This document shows positions 30,448 to 42,417 of a DNA stretch of 64,000 nucleotides, piece after piece; position 1 is the first letter of the stretch; each line of letters begins with the position of its first letter. The DNA comes from Agelas oroides (lineage: Eukaryota; Porifera; Demospongiae; Agelasida; Agelasidae). The stretch spans positions 1,628,486 to 1,692,485 of the forward strand of contig OX422192.1 in the NCBI GenBank assembly GCA_949130485.1, given 5' to 3'. A model generated the notes under the pieces. The model was not told where the DNA came from. It was given only the letters and a program-made list of their open reading frames with translations, and made no database searches. A program made the position numbers and the translations under genes.

Positions 30448-33400
30448 GTGGTGAGAATTGTATGAGGGAAGAGGACTGGCCAGTGATAATGGAGCCCAGC
30501 TGTGAGACTCTGTTCATGTGTATCATCACGACGCTGAAGGAGGGGGTGAGGTCCGGAGGAGGGATCAGTGATGTTCTGAGAAAGCCGGCAGCAAGTGTGA
30601 GTGTGTGTGTGTGTGTTGGGGAAGGGGGGGGGGGGGGGGGGGGGGGGGGGTGACCTTAACCATTGTAGAACATTTATTGTAATCCACTGAAAAAACACCC
30701 AGATGTATTATATGCAGTGATGCAATGTCTCCCTTGTTGTGTGGCTGCTTGTGCAATAGCAGCAAATGCTACCTGTCCATTTGTGAGTCCCACCTCCTTT
30801 AACGTTTTTGTACTGCTTCACCAATGCTTTCCTGTTGACAAAATTGCATGTACTGCAGCATATTAAATAGGTGGGCGTACTTTCGAGGGAAAGGACCAAA
30901 TCAATGGCCTCATTTAAGAAAGAGATGTTTCAAGGATGCGTCTGTTTTTGAACACCCCATGTTTCTATCATGTTCAGATAAGTACCTCTCTACTGTACTC
31001 GGGTGTGACCACACCCATTCTCACTCTCTGCAGGAGGCACTGTTTTTCCTGCGAGTCCTCTACGACCTTTCCTTCTTCTTCCTGGTGATCATCATCATCA
31101 TCCAGAACCTCATCTTTGGTGTCATCATTGACACATTCGCCGACCTCAGGTCCGAGAAAAACAAGAAGGAATACCAGTTGAAGAACACCTGTTTTATTTG
31201 TGGTGAGTATCGGAGGTGGAGAGGGAGGGGGGTGGAGAGGGAAGGGAGAAAAGGGGAGGGATAGAGAGGGGAGGGAGAAATGGAGAGGGGAGGTTTCTGT
31301 AGACAACGTAAGGGAATAGTTTTCAAGCTATAAGCATCAGGTGAGGTCAGTTTGTTGCAATCGTACACCAAAACATTCCGTTGCAATGTTTTGGTTGCAC
31401 ACGTCCAACCATGCACAGATCTGCTTCTCTCCGTGTGTAGTTTTAGCAACACTACTACCGTATACTTCAAGTGGAAAACACAAAATTCTGTACACTAAAT
31501 AAAACTACCCAGGGCCACCTAACGGTACCTGCCATGTGTGGGTGCTCCGCAGCTGTGCGGCTATTCTGGAACATTTTTGTGGTAACATAGATCTTTGGCA
31601 CACTTTTGTTTTGTTATTCCCTGGAGTTGCAAACCATGCACCATGCTTAAAGTGTAGAGGGGTTGAAAAGCTATGGATTGACCAAAAATCATCTTTGTTC
31701 CATGTTGTTACAGAGCTGCCAGGATGGTTTGAAGTCATGTATACTGTGATTGACAACATAATATGTGCATAATACACAGCATAAAGCTAACAAAAAAGTA
31801 TAGTTAAATGCCAGCTAACTGGCATTGATTTTTAGATTGCATGTAGGTAGTGGATTCAAGGTATTCGGGCATATGGAATCGAGTTGTGGTATGAAGAGGA
31901 CTCAATCCTGACGATCCTCCTGATAATCAGGACATGCAAGAAGTGCTTATGTCCACTCTGATTCTGGCAGTGTCACCTGGAGGTGGAAATACTTACAGAC
32001 TCCTCCTATTCCTCTCTCTCCTCCTCCTCCTATTCCTCTCCCTCCTCCTCTTCCCATTCCTCTCCCTCCTCCTCCTCCTATTTCTCTCCCCTTCCTCCTC
32101 CTATTCCTCTCCCTCCTCCTCCTCCTATTTCTCTCCCTCTCTTCCTCCTCCTATTCCTCTCTCTCCTCCTCCTCCTATTCCTTTCCCTCCTCCTCTTCCC
32201 ATTCCTCTCCCTCCTCCTCCTCCTATTTCTCTCCCTCTTCCTCCTCCTATTCCTCTCTCTCCAGGTTTACCACGGCAGGACTTTGAGAACAAGGAGGTGA
32301 CATTTGAGTCCCACATCACTCATGAGCATAACCTGTGGCACTACCTCGACTTTATTGTGCACCTGCACACAAAGGATAAGACAGAATTCACAGGACCAGA
32401 GAGCTACGTCTATAAAATGATCTCAGTGAGTCGATCAGTGCTAGCATTTCATTGTGATGTCAGTATGTCACTGTGATGTCGTTATGATGTCATTATGTCA
32501 CCGTAATGTCACTATGATGTCAGTATGTCACACGTGGTATACTTATCACGTGAGGTGGACATGGGGGGTGGTGCTCAGTTACAAATATGTACACTAAACC
32601 TGAGAGTTTCTTACTAGTCTAGTGAGTTGTCTACTAGTATTTTTGATCATGCTTATGCCTGGAGTCCTGCCCAGTGGTGCAATGCTTGATCATGAAGTAT
32701 AGTGCATTATTTGAAAGTGGGCCTCACCCCCCATGTCCACCCTATATCCATTGTATGTCCACCTGACATCATTCATGTGATAGGTGTTCCCAGGCCTTCC
32801 CTGTCATTCTTCTGCTTTTGTTTATTGTGAACATAAACTGAATACTTGGGGGGGGGGGGGGGGGGGGGGAACGAGGATAGGACTTAGGCCTAGGAATCAA
32901 AGTACACCACCCTAAAGACATATTCTTGTCACCTTTATTATGGATGGTCACAAAAGGGTTTCCGAACACCTTGGATTCAAAGTGTGCTTCTCTTTAGTCT
33001 CGGCTTTCAGAAGACCTATTAATCAACATTACTGAAAGCAGTTTGTGTAGCTCTGTTCCCAGGCCCTGCGCGTTCGTCGCTTGCAGTACGAATTTTCGTA
33101 CTGCAAGCGACGAAGGGGGGGGGGGGGGGGAACGAGGATAGGACTTAGGCCTAGGAATCAAAGTACACCACCCTAAAGACATATTCTTCAAAGTGTAGTT
33201 GAGATGCTTCTCTGCTTTCAGAAGACCTATTAATCAACATTACTGAAAGCAGTTTGTGTAGCTCTGTCAGACTTGGACATCTGGCCTTGAAATACCATCT
33301 TGGTTGAGTGGTTGTGGTAGAGATGCCAGGAATGCAACCAAATAGGTCTTCTGAAGGAAACTAAACTGGTTAAGAAAGAAACACCTCAATACACTTTCAA

Positions 33401-35647
33401 GAAAGCCTACAGGCTGCATTCCTTGGTTGTGTGGATAGTGTGTCACACTGATGCAGCTGAGAAGACCTAAAATGTTGTTATGCATATGTGACACTCTCAT
33501 GTAGAAATCTAATATTATTCCATCACGTGTGGCAGTCCCGTGTAATATCAAAGATTGTTCCGTTGCGTATTTCGATTGCATCGCTGCATTCAAGGCACCA
33601 TATCGCTGAACTTCCATTAAGGGTGGGGCTCATACGCGCTTCGTAGACTTGTTAGATATTCATACATCTACGAAGCACGTATGAGCCCCGCCCTCAACGG
33701 AAGTTCAGCGATACAGCGCTTCAAACACAGCAATGCGATCGAAATATACCGCAGAATAATCTTCGATTTCTACACAGGACTGTCACATGTATTTTGATTA
33801 CATCATTACCAAGTTTGAAGCGCCGTATCACTGAACTCCAATAAGGGCGGGGCTCACACGCACTTCGTAGACGAATGAATATTTGATGTGTCTATGAAGC
33901 ACATGTGAGACCTGTACTTGTGCTAAGGCACTTGACAGTCACCGGCTTCAACTTGAAGAAGTATTTAGGCCAGTAACAACTACTATTGTGGCCAAAGAGG
34001 TTTGGTTCTTTGAAAATATGCTGGACGTATGTCTGGTTGGTGTTATCCAGTACGTAGCTCCTCCTCACTTTGTCCTCTCACCTACTATCTCCACCAGAGC
34101 AAGCCACCAGACCTGGAGTGGTTCCCTCGGCTTCGCTGCATGTCTCTTCGCTCTTCCGATGACACTGAGCCAGAGCAGAACGAGATGAAGGACCTCCACG
34201 AGCAGCTGGCCGAGACTACCTCCCTTGTCAAGACACTATCTCAGCAGCTGGGGGACCTCAGGGATAAGGTAGCACCATGTTGATGTCAGTGTGGGTGTGT
34301 TGTGTATGTCATAATCTTGTGAATCCAGGGTGCAGCTGACATTAGCCTGGTCCCCAGACCTTTCCCACCTCCAGTATATAAAAACGGAGGGAGGAAGGCG
34401 TGGTGAATCTTACTGCATGATCTGTTACACAGCTGACATCATAGGTTCTAGTTACAGAGGTTAAATCACACTAATTACATCTGCAGCAACAGAAAAGCTA
34501 GAAAATTGAGTCAAGCTCCAGTAGAGAGGCAGGTCCTACCTCTAAAACATATACGTATATGTTTTAGAGGTAGGACCTGCCTCTCTACAGAGAGAGCCTA
34601 AGCACTCTTGTTCTAAACAAGAGTGCTTAAGCTTGTATGGTCTTGGTTCTAAAGTATAACCGCTGAAGATAGCTGTGAATATAAGAGTTGCATGCAACTC
34701 AAAAAGTGCTACCTTTCCACTCCATTTGACAAAAATTTATCATCCAAGGCTGATTTGTGATGTCTCTGCTGCAGATCACATGGCAAGATTTACCAGGCTT
34801 TCAGTTCTAGTTTGTGCATACAGCAAATGATCAAAAACTGGAGGTGGGAAAGGACTGGGAGTGAGGCTAGCTGTGGTTACTGTGTGTTATTGTGGGAAAC
34901 CTGTGAAGGCAAATACCACTGGAATTTGTATGCTCATGGGTGAAGTTTCACTTTGTATTAATTAGCCATTATATAGCACCAGGGCTTTGTGAAACACGAC
35001 TAGTGCACAAATAGTCCTGTTTCTTAGAAAACTTGAACTACTTAGGAGAATGAATCCCAATTTTTGTGGAGGTCCAAAGTGCTAAATTTTCAAAGGTCTA
35101 AATTTTGTTGAAATAATTTAGCGAATTCGCTGCATGTGCATGCCACACACGTAATATACTATGGGCATGGCATACAAGCCTGATTTATCTAACACGCACC
35201 GTCACTGTCGTCTGCTCAGGCTCACAGCTGTCAGCAAAGTAATGCCTACTTCGAAGGTATCTTCTGGGAGAGAGTTCCTTGCGAATTCGGCAGCTTAGCC
35301 CTGGGATGTTGTCAATCAACGCTCTTGCAGTCAGAGCGTGAAAACTATGTGACGCATGTCAAAAATTTTTGTTGAAATATTTTCATGAGCAGTTGAAAAT
35401 TCGTGTGAAGTTCGTGAAATTAAAGACCCGTGAAAATCTAGCGCTATATGGTATACCTGTATCTGACTTCAAACAAGGGTAAGGTGTAGGGTTAAATGGG
35501 CAGAGATTTATACATTTTCCATTTGGCATAATATAGAACGAACTGGTGAATGTGTTCCCTATTCTCTCTCAGATGATTGAGCAGCGGAAACTCTATCAAC
35601 GCAAGAATCTCCAGCCCCGAGTAGTGGGGCAGAGTCAGTACCAATGA
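30448..35647 (+). CDS. ITPR: IP3 receptor pore and C-terminal tail, copy B (partial)
   Basis: Five exons with GT-AG borders and matching phases: 30448-30596, 31034-31202, 32265-32425, 34098-34268 and 35573-35647 (stop TGA). Exon 1 gives the end of the last luminal loop and the selectivity filter ([13 protein letters not shown]; vertebrate ITPR GGGVGDVLRKP). Exon 2 gives the pore-lining S6 helix ([20 protein letters not shown]) and [11 protein letters not shown], ending at the CFIC zinc-binding pair. Exon 3 has the H-x4-H partner and TGPESYV. Exons 4-5 give the C-terminal coiled coil and end. The channel releases Ca2+ from the ER on IP3 binding. The IP3-binding core, regulatory domain and S1-S5 are absent; upstream, the window passes into gene Z on the other strand at about 29457. 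So this is a 5'-truncated copy or a broken assembly. All frames are open. Confidence 0.88.
31998..32261. repeat. CTCCTCCTCCTATTCCTCTCC minisatellite in ITPR intron
   Basis: Pure pyrimidine tract of CTCCTCCTCCTATT(C/T)CTCTCC-type units, ending at the 3' splice site of ITPR exon 32265. Unit A has only about 45 bp of it at 6225-6263, so the tract expanded in B (or shrank in A). It lies within the polypyrimidine zone used for splicing. Confidence 0.93.
32849..33131. repeat. Local duplication with poly-G runs and palindromic MITE
   Basis: G runs at 32849-32869 and 33116-33131 are each followed by the same block (AACGAGGATAGGACTTAGGC and onward, about 50-130 bp). A TAGCC-type palindrome remnant (CCCAGGCCCTGCGCGTTCGT..) lies between them at 33055-33113. 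Confidence 0.75.
33525..33790. mobile_element. Inverted-repeat MITE in ITPR intron (B)
   Basis: Copy of the element at 7430-7697 with the same arms (GGCAGTCCCGTG ... CACAGGACTGTCACATG). An AAGCGCCGTATCACTGAACT half copy follows, as in A. Confidence 0.8.
34521..34588. repeat. Perfect 68-bp palindrome in ITPR intron, unit B only
   Basis: Two 34-bp arms without spacer: GTAGAGAGGCAGGTCCTACC onward to ATATAC, and its exact complement. A second hairpin follows (TAAGCACTCTTG..CAAGAGTGCTTA, 34599-34629). Unit A (8382-8434) has only the single-arm version, so one arm was copied in inverted orientation in B. Confidence 0.93.
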
Positions 35648-36285
35648 CATGTGACATCATAGCAAGGTCACATGACCATCATGTGACTGTCATGTGACCT
35701 GTATTAGCTGATTTATCCAATTAGCTGCCATCTTGGAATCACTAAGGTTAATTTTATTAGAAATTTTTTGTTAGATGACTAGTCTGTCAGCAGTATCATA
35801 CTTCCCATCTCTTTTTGTACATGGTAAAAATGTGATTTAATTGTCCAAGCTTGAATTGGGACTGGTGAACTGAGCAAGCTCCTCACTATGATATGCGTAT
35901 TCACCACCGTAAAGCTAAATGATGCTCTCCCTTAGGTTCGCCTCACAATTGTGAAACATCTGCCCTGTTCTTATTAGGTATATTGCACTGTCAAGTCTTC
36001 ATCTCTCCACCAATGGAAGAGGCTTAGCTACTTCATAGGTAAACTAGGTAATGTACCTTCCTCCTGGCTTATAACTTGCAGCCATGCTAGAACATGAACT
36101 GTGTGTACTCCAACATCTGGTGTTTCAGAACATATGAATTGTCTCTACCAGACCTAGTTCTTAGAACAGTTTTCAAAATTATCACTTTTGTGAGTTTGCA
36201 TGTGCATGCTCTATCGATCAAAGGTGAGCTAGAGTGCCAAACTTGTAATGGTACAAAAAACAACAAATTTATGTCAAAACTCAGG

Positions 36286-39200
36286 CTATATAGAAACAGG
36301 GCAACAGTTCAATACAGTTGCCGCATCCACTCGGCTAGTTCGACCATCTTTGTCTTCTTCTCCTCCGGCAACAAAGATCTTCCCACTTGGTAACAGACAG
36401 CAGGTACAATCTTCTCGTTCAGTAGGTAAGTCTGCCACCTTGGTCCACTCGTTCTTCTCTTGATCGTACATGTGGATGGCTGAGCTACGTTCTTTTTCTC
36501 CACTTTTCCCTCCCACTGCTAGTAGATTTCCACGGGCAGCAACAGCAGTAGAATACTTCAATGGAACATTTGCGAGGATGCTCCACTGTTCAGGTGGCTT
36601 GCCAGTGTGTATAAGGGCTGGGAGGGACACACTGAGTACTTTCTTGCCCAGTTTGCCACCTAGTAGATATAGCGTATCATGTATAATGGTGTATGACATT
36701 CGGCTACCTTTCTCAGGGAGTGGTGTGGTCGAGAACCACTGGTGGGTAGATGTGTTGAGGACTTCCACTGTATTTAAGTTACCACCATCATCACGCCCAC
36801 CTGCCACCACCAGATGTTGGTGGTAAGTACATACAGCTGCATAACGACGAGGTGTGTTCATTGGAGGGTAGGGTTGTTCCCACCTCCTCTGTGAAGTGGA
36901 GTACACAGCTATTGCATTGCTCAACTTCTTGGTGGACTCATCCCCGCCACCAACACATGTGAGTTGGTTGTCGACACCAGTCATAGAAAAGTCACTGTAC
37001 CGATACCGTGGTAATGTAGACCACTGTTGTGTTTCTAGGTCGTATTTGTGTATGTTGTGACTGCCATTCCCTGCTGTCACATAAACAGCTCTGTCTACTA
37101 CTACTGACCGTGGACACATCATTGTTTCAGGCATCTTGGCTAGTGACTCCCATTTCAGTTTCAGCTTAGGCTGCAGCTGGAATAGAAGATTGAAATCTCA
37201 TGGTGATACTTAGCCAAAAGGTAATTTCTATTGGCTAGGAAGTAGTCAGAAAATCATTTCATTTTTTCCATGCTATACTGTGCATTATGCTAGCTACAAG
37301 GGTACATCAAGTTGTAGTGTACTGAAACTAGAGACAGCACCACATGCATGTGTTCCAATAAGCATAAAGTACACAATTGTGTAAGCTAACTGCTTCTTTT
37401 TGTAGCATTTGCTTCCATGGCAAGCAGTGTTTAAATTCAGAAGTTCAGCAACCTTAAGCCTTTTACCTAGCTAGGTTGCACACCTGGGTATGAAGCTAGA
37501 TATGCCCTTGGTCAAAAGTGGTATTTGGGTAGTTATGCTTCCCATGGTAGTTGGTTATAGCTCCATATTAGCCTCGTTCCCAGGGCCTATCCCAGCTTCC
37601 CATCGGTTAAACGGGAGAGGGCCTGGTACATTTTCTCATGTGAGTGATGTCACGGACAGGGCAAATTATACGAACGTGGGCGTCATGTAAACCACAAACA
37701 ACTTCACCCACACGCACACACTGGAGCACGACTATTGTGAGTCGAAAGATGGTAGCGCACGAAGGCGGTTTTTTGTCGCTTTTCACGAGACTGAACGCAA
37801 ACCGAAAAGAAAAAAAAACAGGGAAGGGAGGCCTGGGAACAAGGCGACTTGAACATGATTTTCCTAACCGCCTATTAGCTGTGTCAGTCACTTGGAAATG
37901 CTGCGCAGTAGTCTGGTCCTTTTGTGTACTGGTTGGACATTGTGCAGTATGTACTCTAGGCGCTGAGCTGAACATCGAGTGGCTAGTACTCGCTCGCTGC
38001 TGTCATGCCAAACCTATCCATGGTGCTTGCAAAAGGCACACAGTACAGGTAAGTCTCCACAGCCTTTTTAGTTAAAAGTTCCACCATAGTCCTACATAAC
38101 CGTACTCTCGCGTGGCGAGACCTTTCACACACAAAAGTATTCTGACGGTGAAAAGTGCGTTGGTGTGTTACATGCCTAACAACATTCTAGTCGTGCTCAC
38201 CCACATTCAATTAAAGTCTTTCTACCTGTGACGTCACTCATGTGAGAAAATGTACCAGGCCCTCTCCCACTTAACCGTACTGCAAGTGACGGGAAGCTGG
38301 GCTAGGGTCTGGGAACGAGGCTAGCTCTATATCATATCTTGATGTGTAATAGGCCTGCTCCCTTAGTAGTACTAAGGAGGACAGTGGAAGGTTGCAGGCC
38401 GAGGTGGAGGCTAAGGATGCTGAAATGGTATGACTGGTATAAGTGGAAGGTACTACAGTAAAACCTCTGAACAAAGGACACATTGGGGATGGGCCATTTG
38501 TCCCTTGTAGAGAGGTTGTCCTTTTCGCGGAGGTTTTATTTTAAACCTATTGGAAAGTCCTAAAAGACAAATTAAGTCTTTTTAAAATGGTGTATTCTGT
38601 CCATATATTTGGTTTTTTCAATTGTAAGATGGCAAGAGCAATACCACTTGCATAAAAAAAGTAGAATGATTGCAATTATGACAACAGTAACAAAATAAAC
38701 CCTCGATTGTTATTTGTGTTCAACCGCTCGTTTGCGAGTACAGTTGAAAGGACGACTGCTGCATATCTGGAATATACGGAGGTATCCGTTATGGGCATTT
38801 GGTATACTTCCAGTAGGCATGTGTGCTTGGGCCTGTTGAACACGATGAGGTCGCATAGAAAGGCTAGCACGATGAGCAACAGTGCTAATATAATGCCCGG
38901 TCTTTGAATCCAGCGATAGTGGCGCACAATCTTACGAAAGCTGTCGACAAGCGTTTGCATTATTTACAAAATTATTGGTGGGTGTAGTTTCACTGTCCGT
39001 TTTCGGAGGTAATTTTGTATTGGTTAAGGTACATCTGGGGCTGATCAGTGTCTGTTGTTCGGAGTTGAGAGGTGTCCGGTTCAAAATGTATTAGTTCTAT
39101 GGTAAAATCAATCAGGGACAAGTGATCTGTCTGCTGTACAGAGGTTGTCCGCTTTTCGGAGGGTCCGTTATTAGAGGTTTTACTGTAAGTTAATACCTTC

Positions 39201-42200
39201 CACTTATACCGGTAATGCTCTACAGAACAGCAAGTTTTACAGCTGCACATGGAGCCAAATCATGCTGGAAGCAGAAAACCAGGTGAACTTACCTGTACAT
39301 GTACGTATATAGCTTCATTTCAGCTGACTATGTATTCTAATCTACTGCCTAATGCCTGTGCTAACAATAAGTACCTTTTGGTCCTTTACCCTCAGTGCTT
39401 CCAATTCTCTCCGCAGTCTGCTGATTTCATCATTTTTCTCTTGCAGTTGCTGCTGAAACTCAGCATTTCTAGCATCCATCTGTACCTGCAACAATGAAGG
39501 ATGGTTGGTTATTGGTCCATACCTATTTTTTGATGTGTGAGTTATGATTAATTGAATTAGTCTTAAGCCAATTCAGTTTAGCATTACTGAACTAAAAAGT
39601 ACACTTCCGAAAATGAAGCCCAACACACTAGAGTCATCCTATTTGCTAAATTGCCAAATCGCCAAATTAACCATTTCCCACTAGGTGGTTACAGTGTATC
39701 CTTACTCTCAGATCTCTGACTTCAGCATCTCTCTCTGTGAGTTGCTGCTGAACCTCGGCAAATCTAGCATCTGTCTCTGCCTGCAAAAAGTAATACATCA
39801 GTTCGAATAACAAGGGAATGCTGACTATACGCACAGAAATTACTACTGCAGTTGAAATTTACAGCATCATACCCTCAGGCTGTCAATCAGTGTCTGTAGC
39901 TCTCCCCGTTGCCTGTCCATTTCAGCATCCTTAGCCTCCACCTCAGCCTGCAACCTTCCTTTGTCTTCCTAACAATCAGAGTGTGGATGGGTGGGTCATT
40001 GTTGTTATTCACAGTACAGTAGAATATCTATTTCCTTACTCTCAGTGTCTGCAGTTCTCTCTGTTGCCTGTTGAGTTGAGTAACCCTCTCCAGGAGTTCT
40101 GTATCTTGCTGTTGAATTTGACCATCCTTCTGCTGAAGTTGGGTATTCTTATGCTGGAGTTGAGTATTCTTATGCTGGAGTTGGGTATCCTTCCGCTGAA
40201 GTTGGGTATTCTTAGCCTCCACCTCTGCCTCTAACCTTTCTCTGTCCCCCTATTTTAACGTAGGAGAAAGCATGCAAATACATACAGTCATGGTTTAAAT
40301 TATAAGATGTCCATGTTTATGTGCCCTTACCTGTGCTTGTTGCAGATTTCGTTGCAGCTGCTCAATTTCATTGTCCTTTGCCTCAAGCATACCAATCATG
40401 CCTACCTGCAAATGTTTCATTTCCACCTTCACCTTCTGCTTGTCAAATGGTCCCTCAATCTGGGGCTTTGCTGCCTCTAACTGCTGCAGCAGTTCCTCAG
40501 CAGATGGTCGGTAGGCTGGGATGTTGTGTAGACACAGGCAAATCAGCTGCAGAAGAGGGTGCTGCTCTCCCAGCTGTTCTTGGAGTGGCTGAATGTAGTC
40601 CCTCCGACGTTCCAATTCAGAGCGACCCAGGATGTTGTTTGGATTGTCAGGGTCTGGGTAGGTGTGAGGGTGAAGGGTACCTGGAAATACCTGAATAATA
40701 TAAAGTGCTCAGTATAAATTAATACTCGGGTGATACATTATGTTGTGCATCCCACAAGTCTAAACCATGCACAAGCACACACCAAGATGCGTACAGAAAT
40801 TTGGTGGTCTGTTTATACTTTTTAGCAGTGTTGTTTTAGTTTAATGTTCGGACTAGCAGTTTAGTTATAGTTTAAATTAGACTACAGATTCTAATTGTTG
40901 CTTTAGTTATAGTATTATAATCTAAAAAAAAAAAAGAGTTAACATTGGTACTTTTAGTTGTAGTTAACTATATACTGCTTTTGGCAATCCTGGTTTCTTA
41001 GGTTTCAGTGGTTAATTTTACACAGCAGTGGAGACACTAGTCTGTGCTATGTGAACTGAAGCTTCACAAACATTGTGTTTACATTCCAGTGCATTATACC
41101 ATGTTGCCAGATCAAGAACAAAGTTCACAGGTTTATGAACAGTCGTGTTTTTTTTTTTGGCAAACACATCAGTTTCAAGACTAGTCTCGTTCCCAGGCCC
41201 TCACCCAGCTTCCCGTCGCTTGCAGTACAGTTAAGCATACTGCAAGCGACGGGAAGCTGGGTGAGGGCCTGTGAGCTACTTCAAAACCACAACATTTATG
41301 AGTGTAATGTGTACAGTATATATGCCGATAACGTGTACACAAATACACCACGAAAAAGTGCAGTGCGATGCACTCAATTAATCTGGCAACACCTCAATGC
41401 AGTGCACTTGTATCTTAAAATGTAATGTGGATTTTTACTGACAGCACGATCCATACTCTAATTAGCTATATAGTAGATTAGAAGTGGAGAGATGTTCATT
41501 TAAGCTAAAAAAAAAAGAACTACTGAAACAATCCACCATAGCAATGAGCCTCTACAACATAACTCATATCCTGCATGCTACAGTCTAGTACTCTCTGTTT
41601 TCTACCCATAAATCCTTCTGACCTGTGTGAGAGTGTAAAGTGCAAGGTGACCAAACGAGAAGATGTCCAGCCGGGGACCATATCGTGAACCCTCATCAAA
41701 GGATTCAGGAGGCATATACACCTGTGTTCCTGGTATACAGGTGAGGGTCCTGGCCAACTGGCCCGGTAGCAGATTCACAATACGAGCATTCCCAAGGTCG
41801 CTGATTTTGGCCACCATTGCTGATGTAAGGAGTACATTCCGGGCGGATAAATCTCGGTGTACAACAGGAGGGTTGTGGGTGTGCAGGTAGACCAGTCCCC
41901 GTGCTACATCTATCAGCAGTGATAGCTTGACGCTGAGAGAAAGGTTAGGTGCGGTTTCCAACAGGTGATCCAGGCTGCTGTCCAGTTTCTCCATCACAAG
42001 CACTGGCAGTGCTGACCCTTCTAGGTAGCACAACCCCAGGAACTGGACCACGTGAGGGTGCCGCATCTCCGCCATTACCTGCAGTAGCACTGAATTTGGT
42101 TTACCTTCCTCCCAACAAAGTTGGTTAGTGGCAGCAGTATGCACGCTACGTCTAATGTCTACTGATCAGCAGTTCCACTGGTTTAGTACCTGGCACTCCA

Positions 42201-42417
42201 AAAAATACTTGCGCGCGATGTCAGCCACGCCGTCGTTGGCTTGATCCAGGAGTACCTCGTGTAGCCGCTTGCCCGCACACAACATCCCGTTCACTTCCAC
42301 CTCCATCACACTGCCATAAGAGCCCACGCCTAGCTGTCTACCCGTGGAGCGCACTCCGTCGAGTACGAAACGTTGGAGCTCAGGATTACTTTGAAACGCC
42401 TGCCGCCAGTATGCCAT
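36286..42417 (-). CDS. Gene K copy B: kinase - coiled coil - kelch protein
   Basis: Eight open exons, all phase 0: 42417-42190, 42078-41623, 40690-40331, 40249-40040, 39968-39873, 39780-39706, 39485-39375 and 37176-36286 (about 808 aa). The kinase keeps GVGSYGSV, AGK, FLEC, HRDLSARN, DLG and MPPESF. The coiled-coil exon 40249-40040 is 42 bp longer than in A, because two extra 7-residue units (HKNTQLQ) extend the heptads without breaking register. Exon 39968-39873 is 21 bp shorter than in A, and exon 39485-39375 is 39 bp longer. The last of these also offers an earlier in-frame donor (CTGAGG followed by GTAAAG). The kelch exon is open to its stop. This is the cleanest copy in the window. It probably acts in the cytoplasm as a kinase with a dimerising rod and a kelch binding head; that role is inferred from domains only. 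Confidence 0.87.
37569..38323. mobile_element. Mutator-like element carrying an exon-like segment (B)
   Basis: Copy of 11396-12154 with ends TAGCCTCGTTCCCAGG and CTGGGAACGAGGCTA. Flanks GCTCCATAT (37560-37568) and GCTCTATAT (38324-38332) differ at one base. Here a + frame runs 143 codons (37644-38075) across the hydrophobic segment, and the GTAAGT donor lies at 38049. Confidence 0.78.
38456..39185. mobile_element. Tc1-like MITE with membrane-segment ORF (B)
   Basis: TA-flanked CAGTAAAACCTC..GAGGTTTTACTG element, a copy of 12287-12935 but with the internal frame complete. The - frame 38960-38676 reads a basic start, a hydrophobic helix, then a soluble tail containing LLEVYQMPITDTSVYS. Confidence 0.8.
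41182..41278. mobile_element. Short palindromic Mutator-like MITE (B)
   Basis: Copy of 16141-16237 with the same CTTCCCGTCGCTTGCAGTA arms, flanked by TTTCAAGAC and CTTCAAAAC. In the kinase intron of gene K. Confidence 0.78.

Noticed and set aside
31934-32476. 180-codon proline/serine-rich + frame
   Set aside because: It is the pyrimidine minisatellite read as protein, running on into the ITPR exon; the exon starts at the CAG at 32262-32264.
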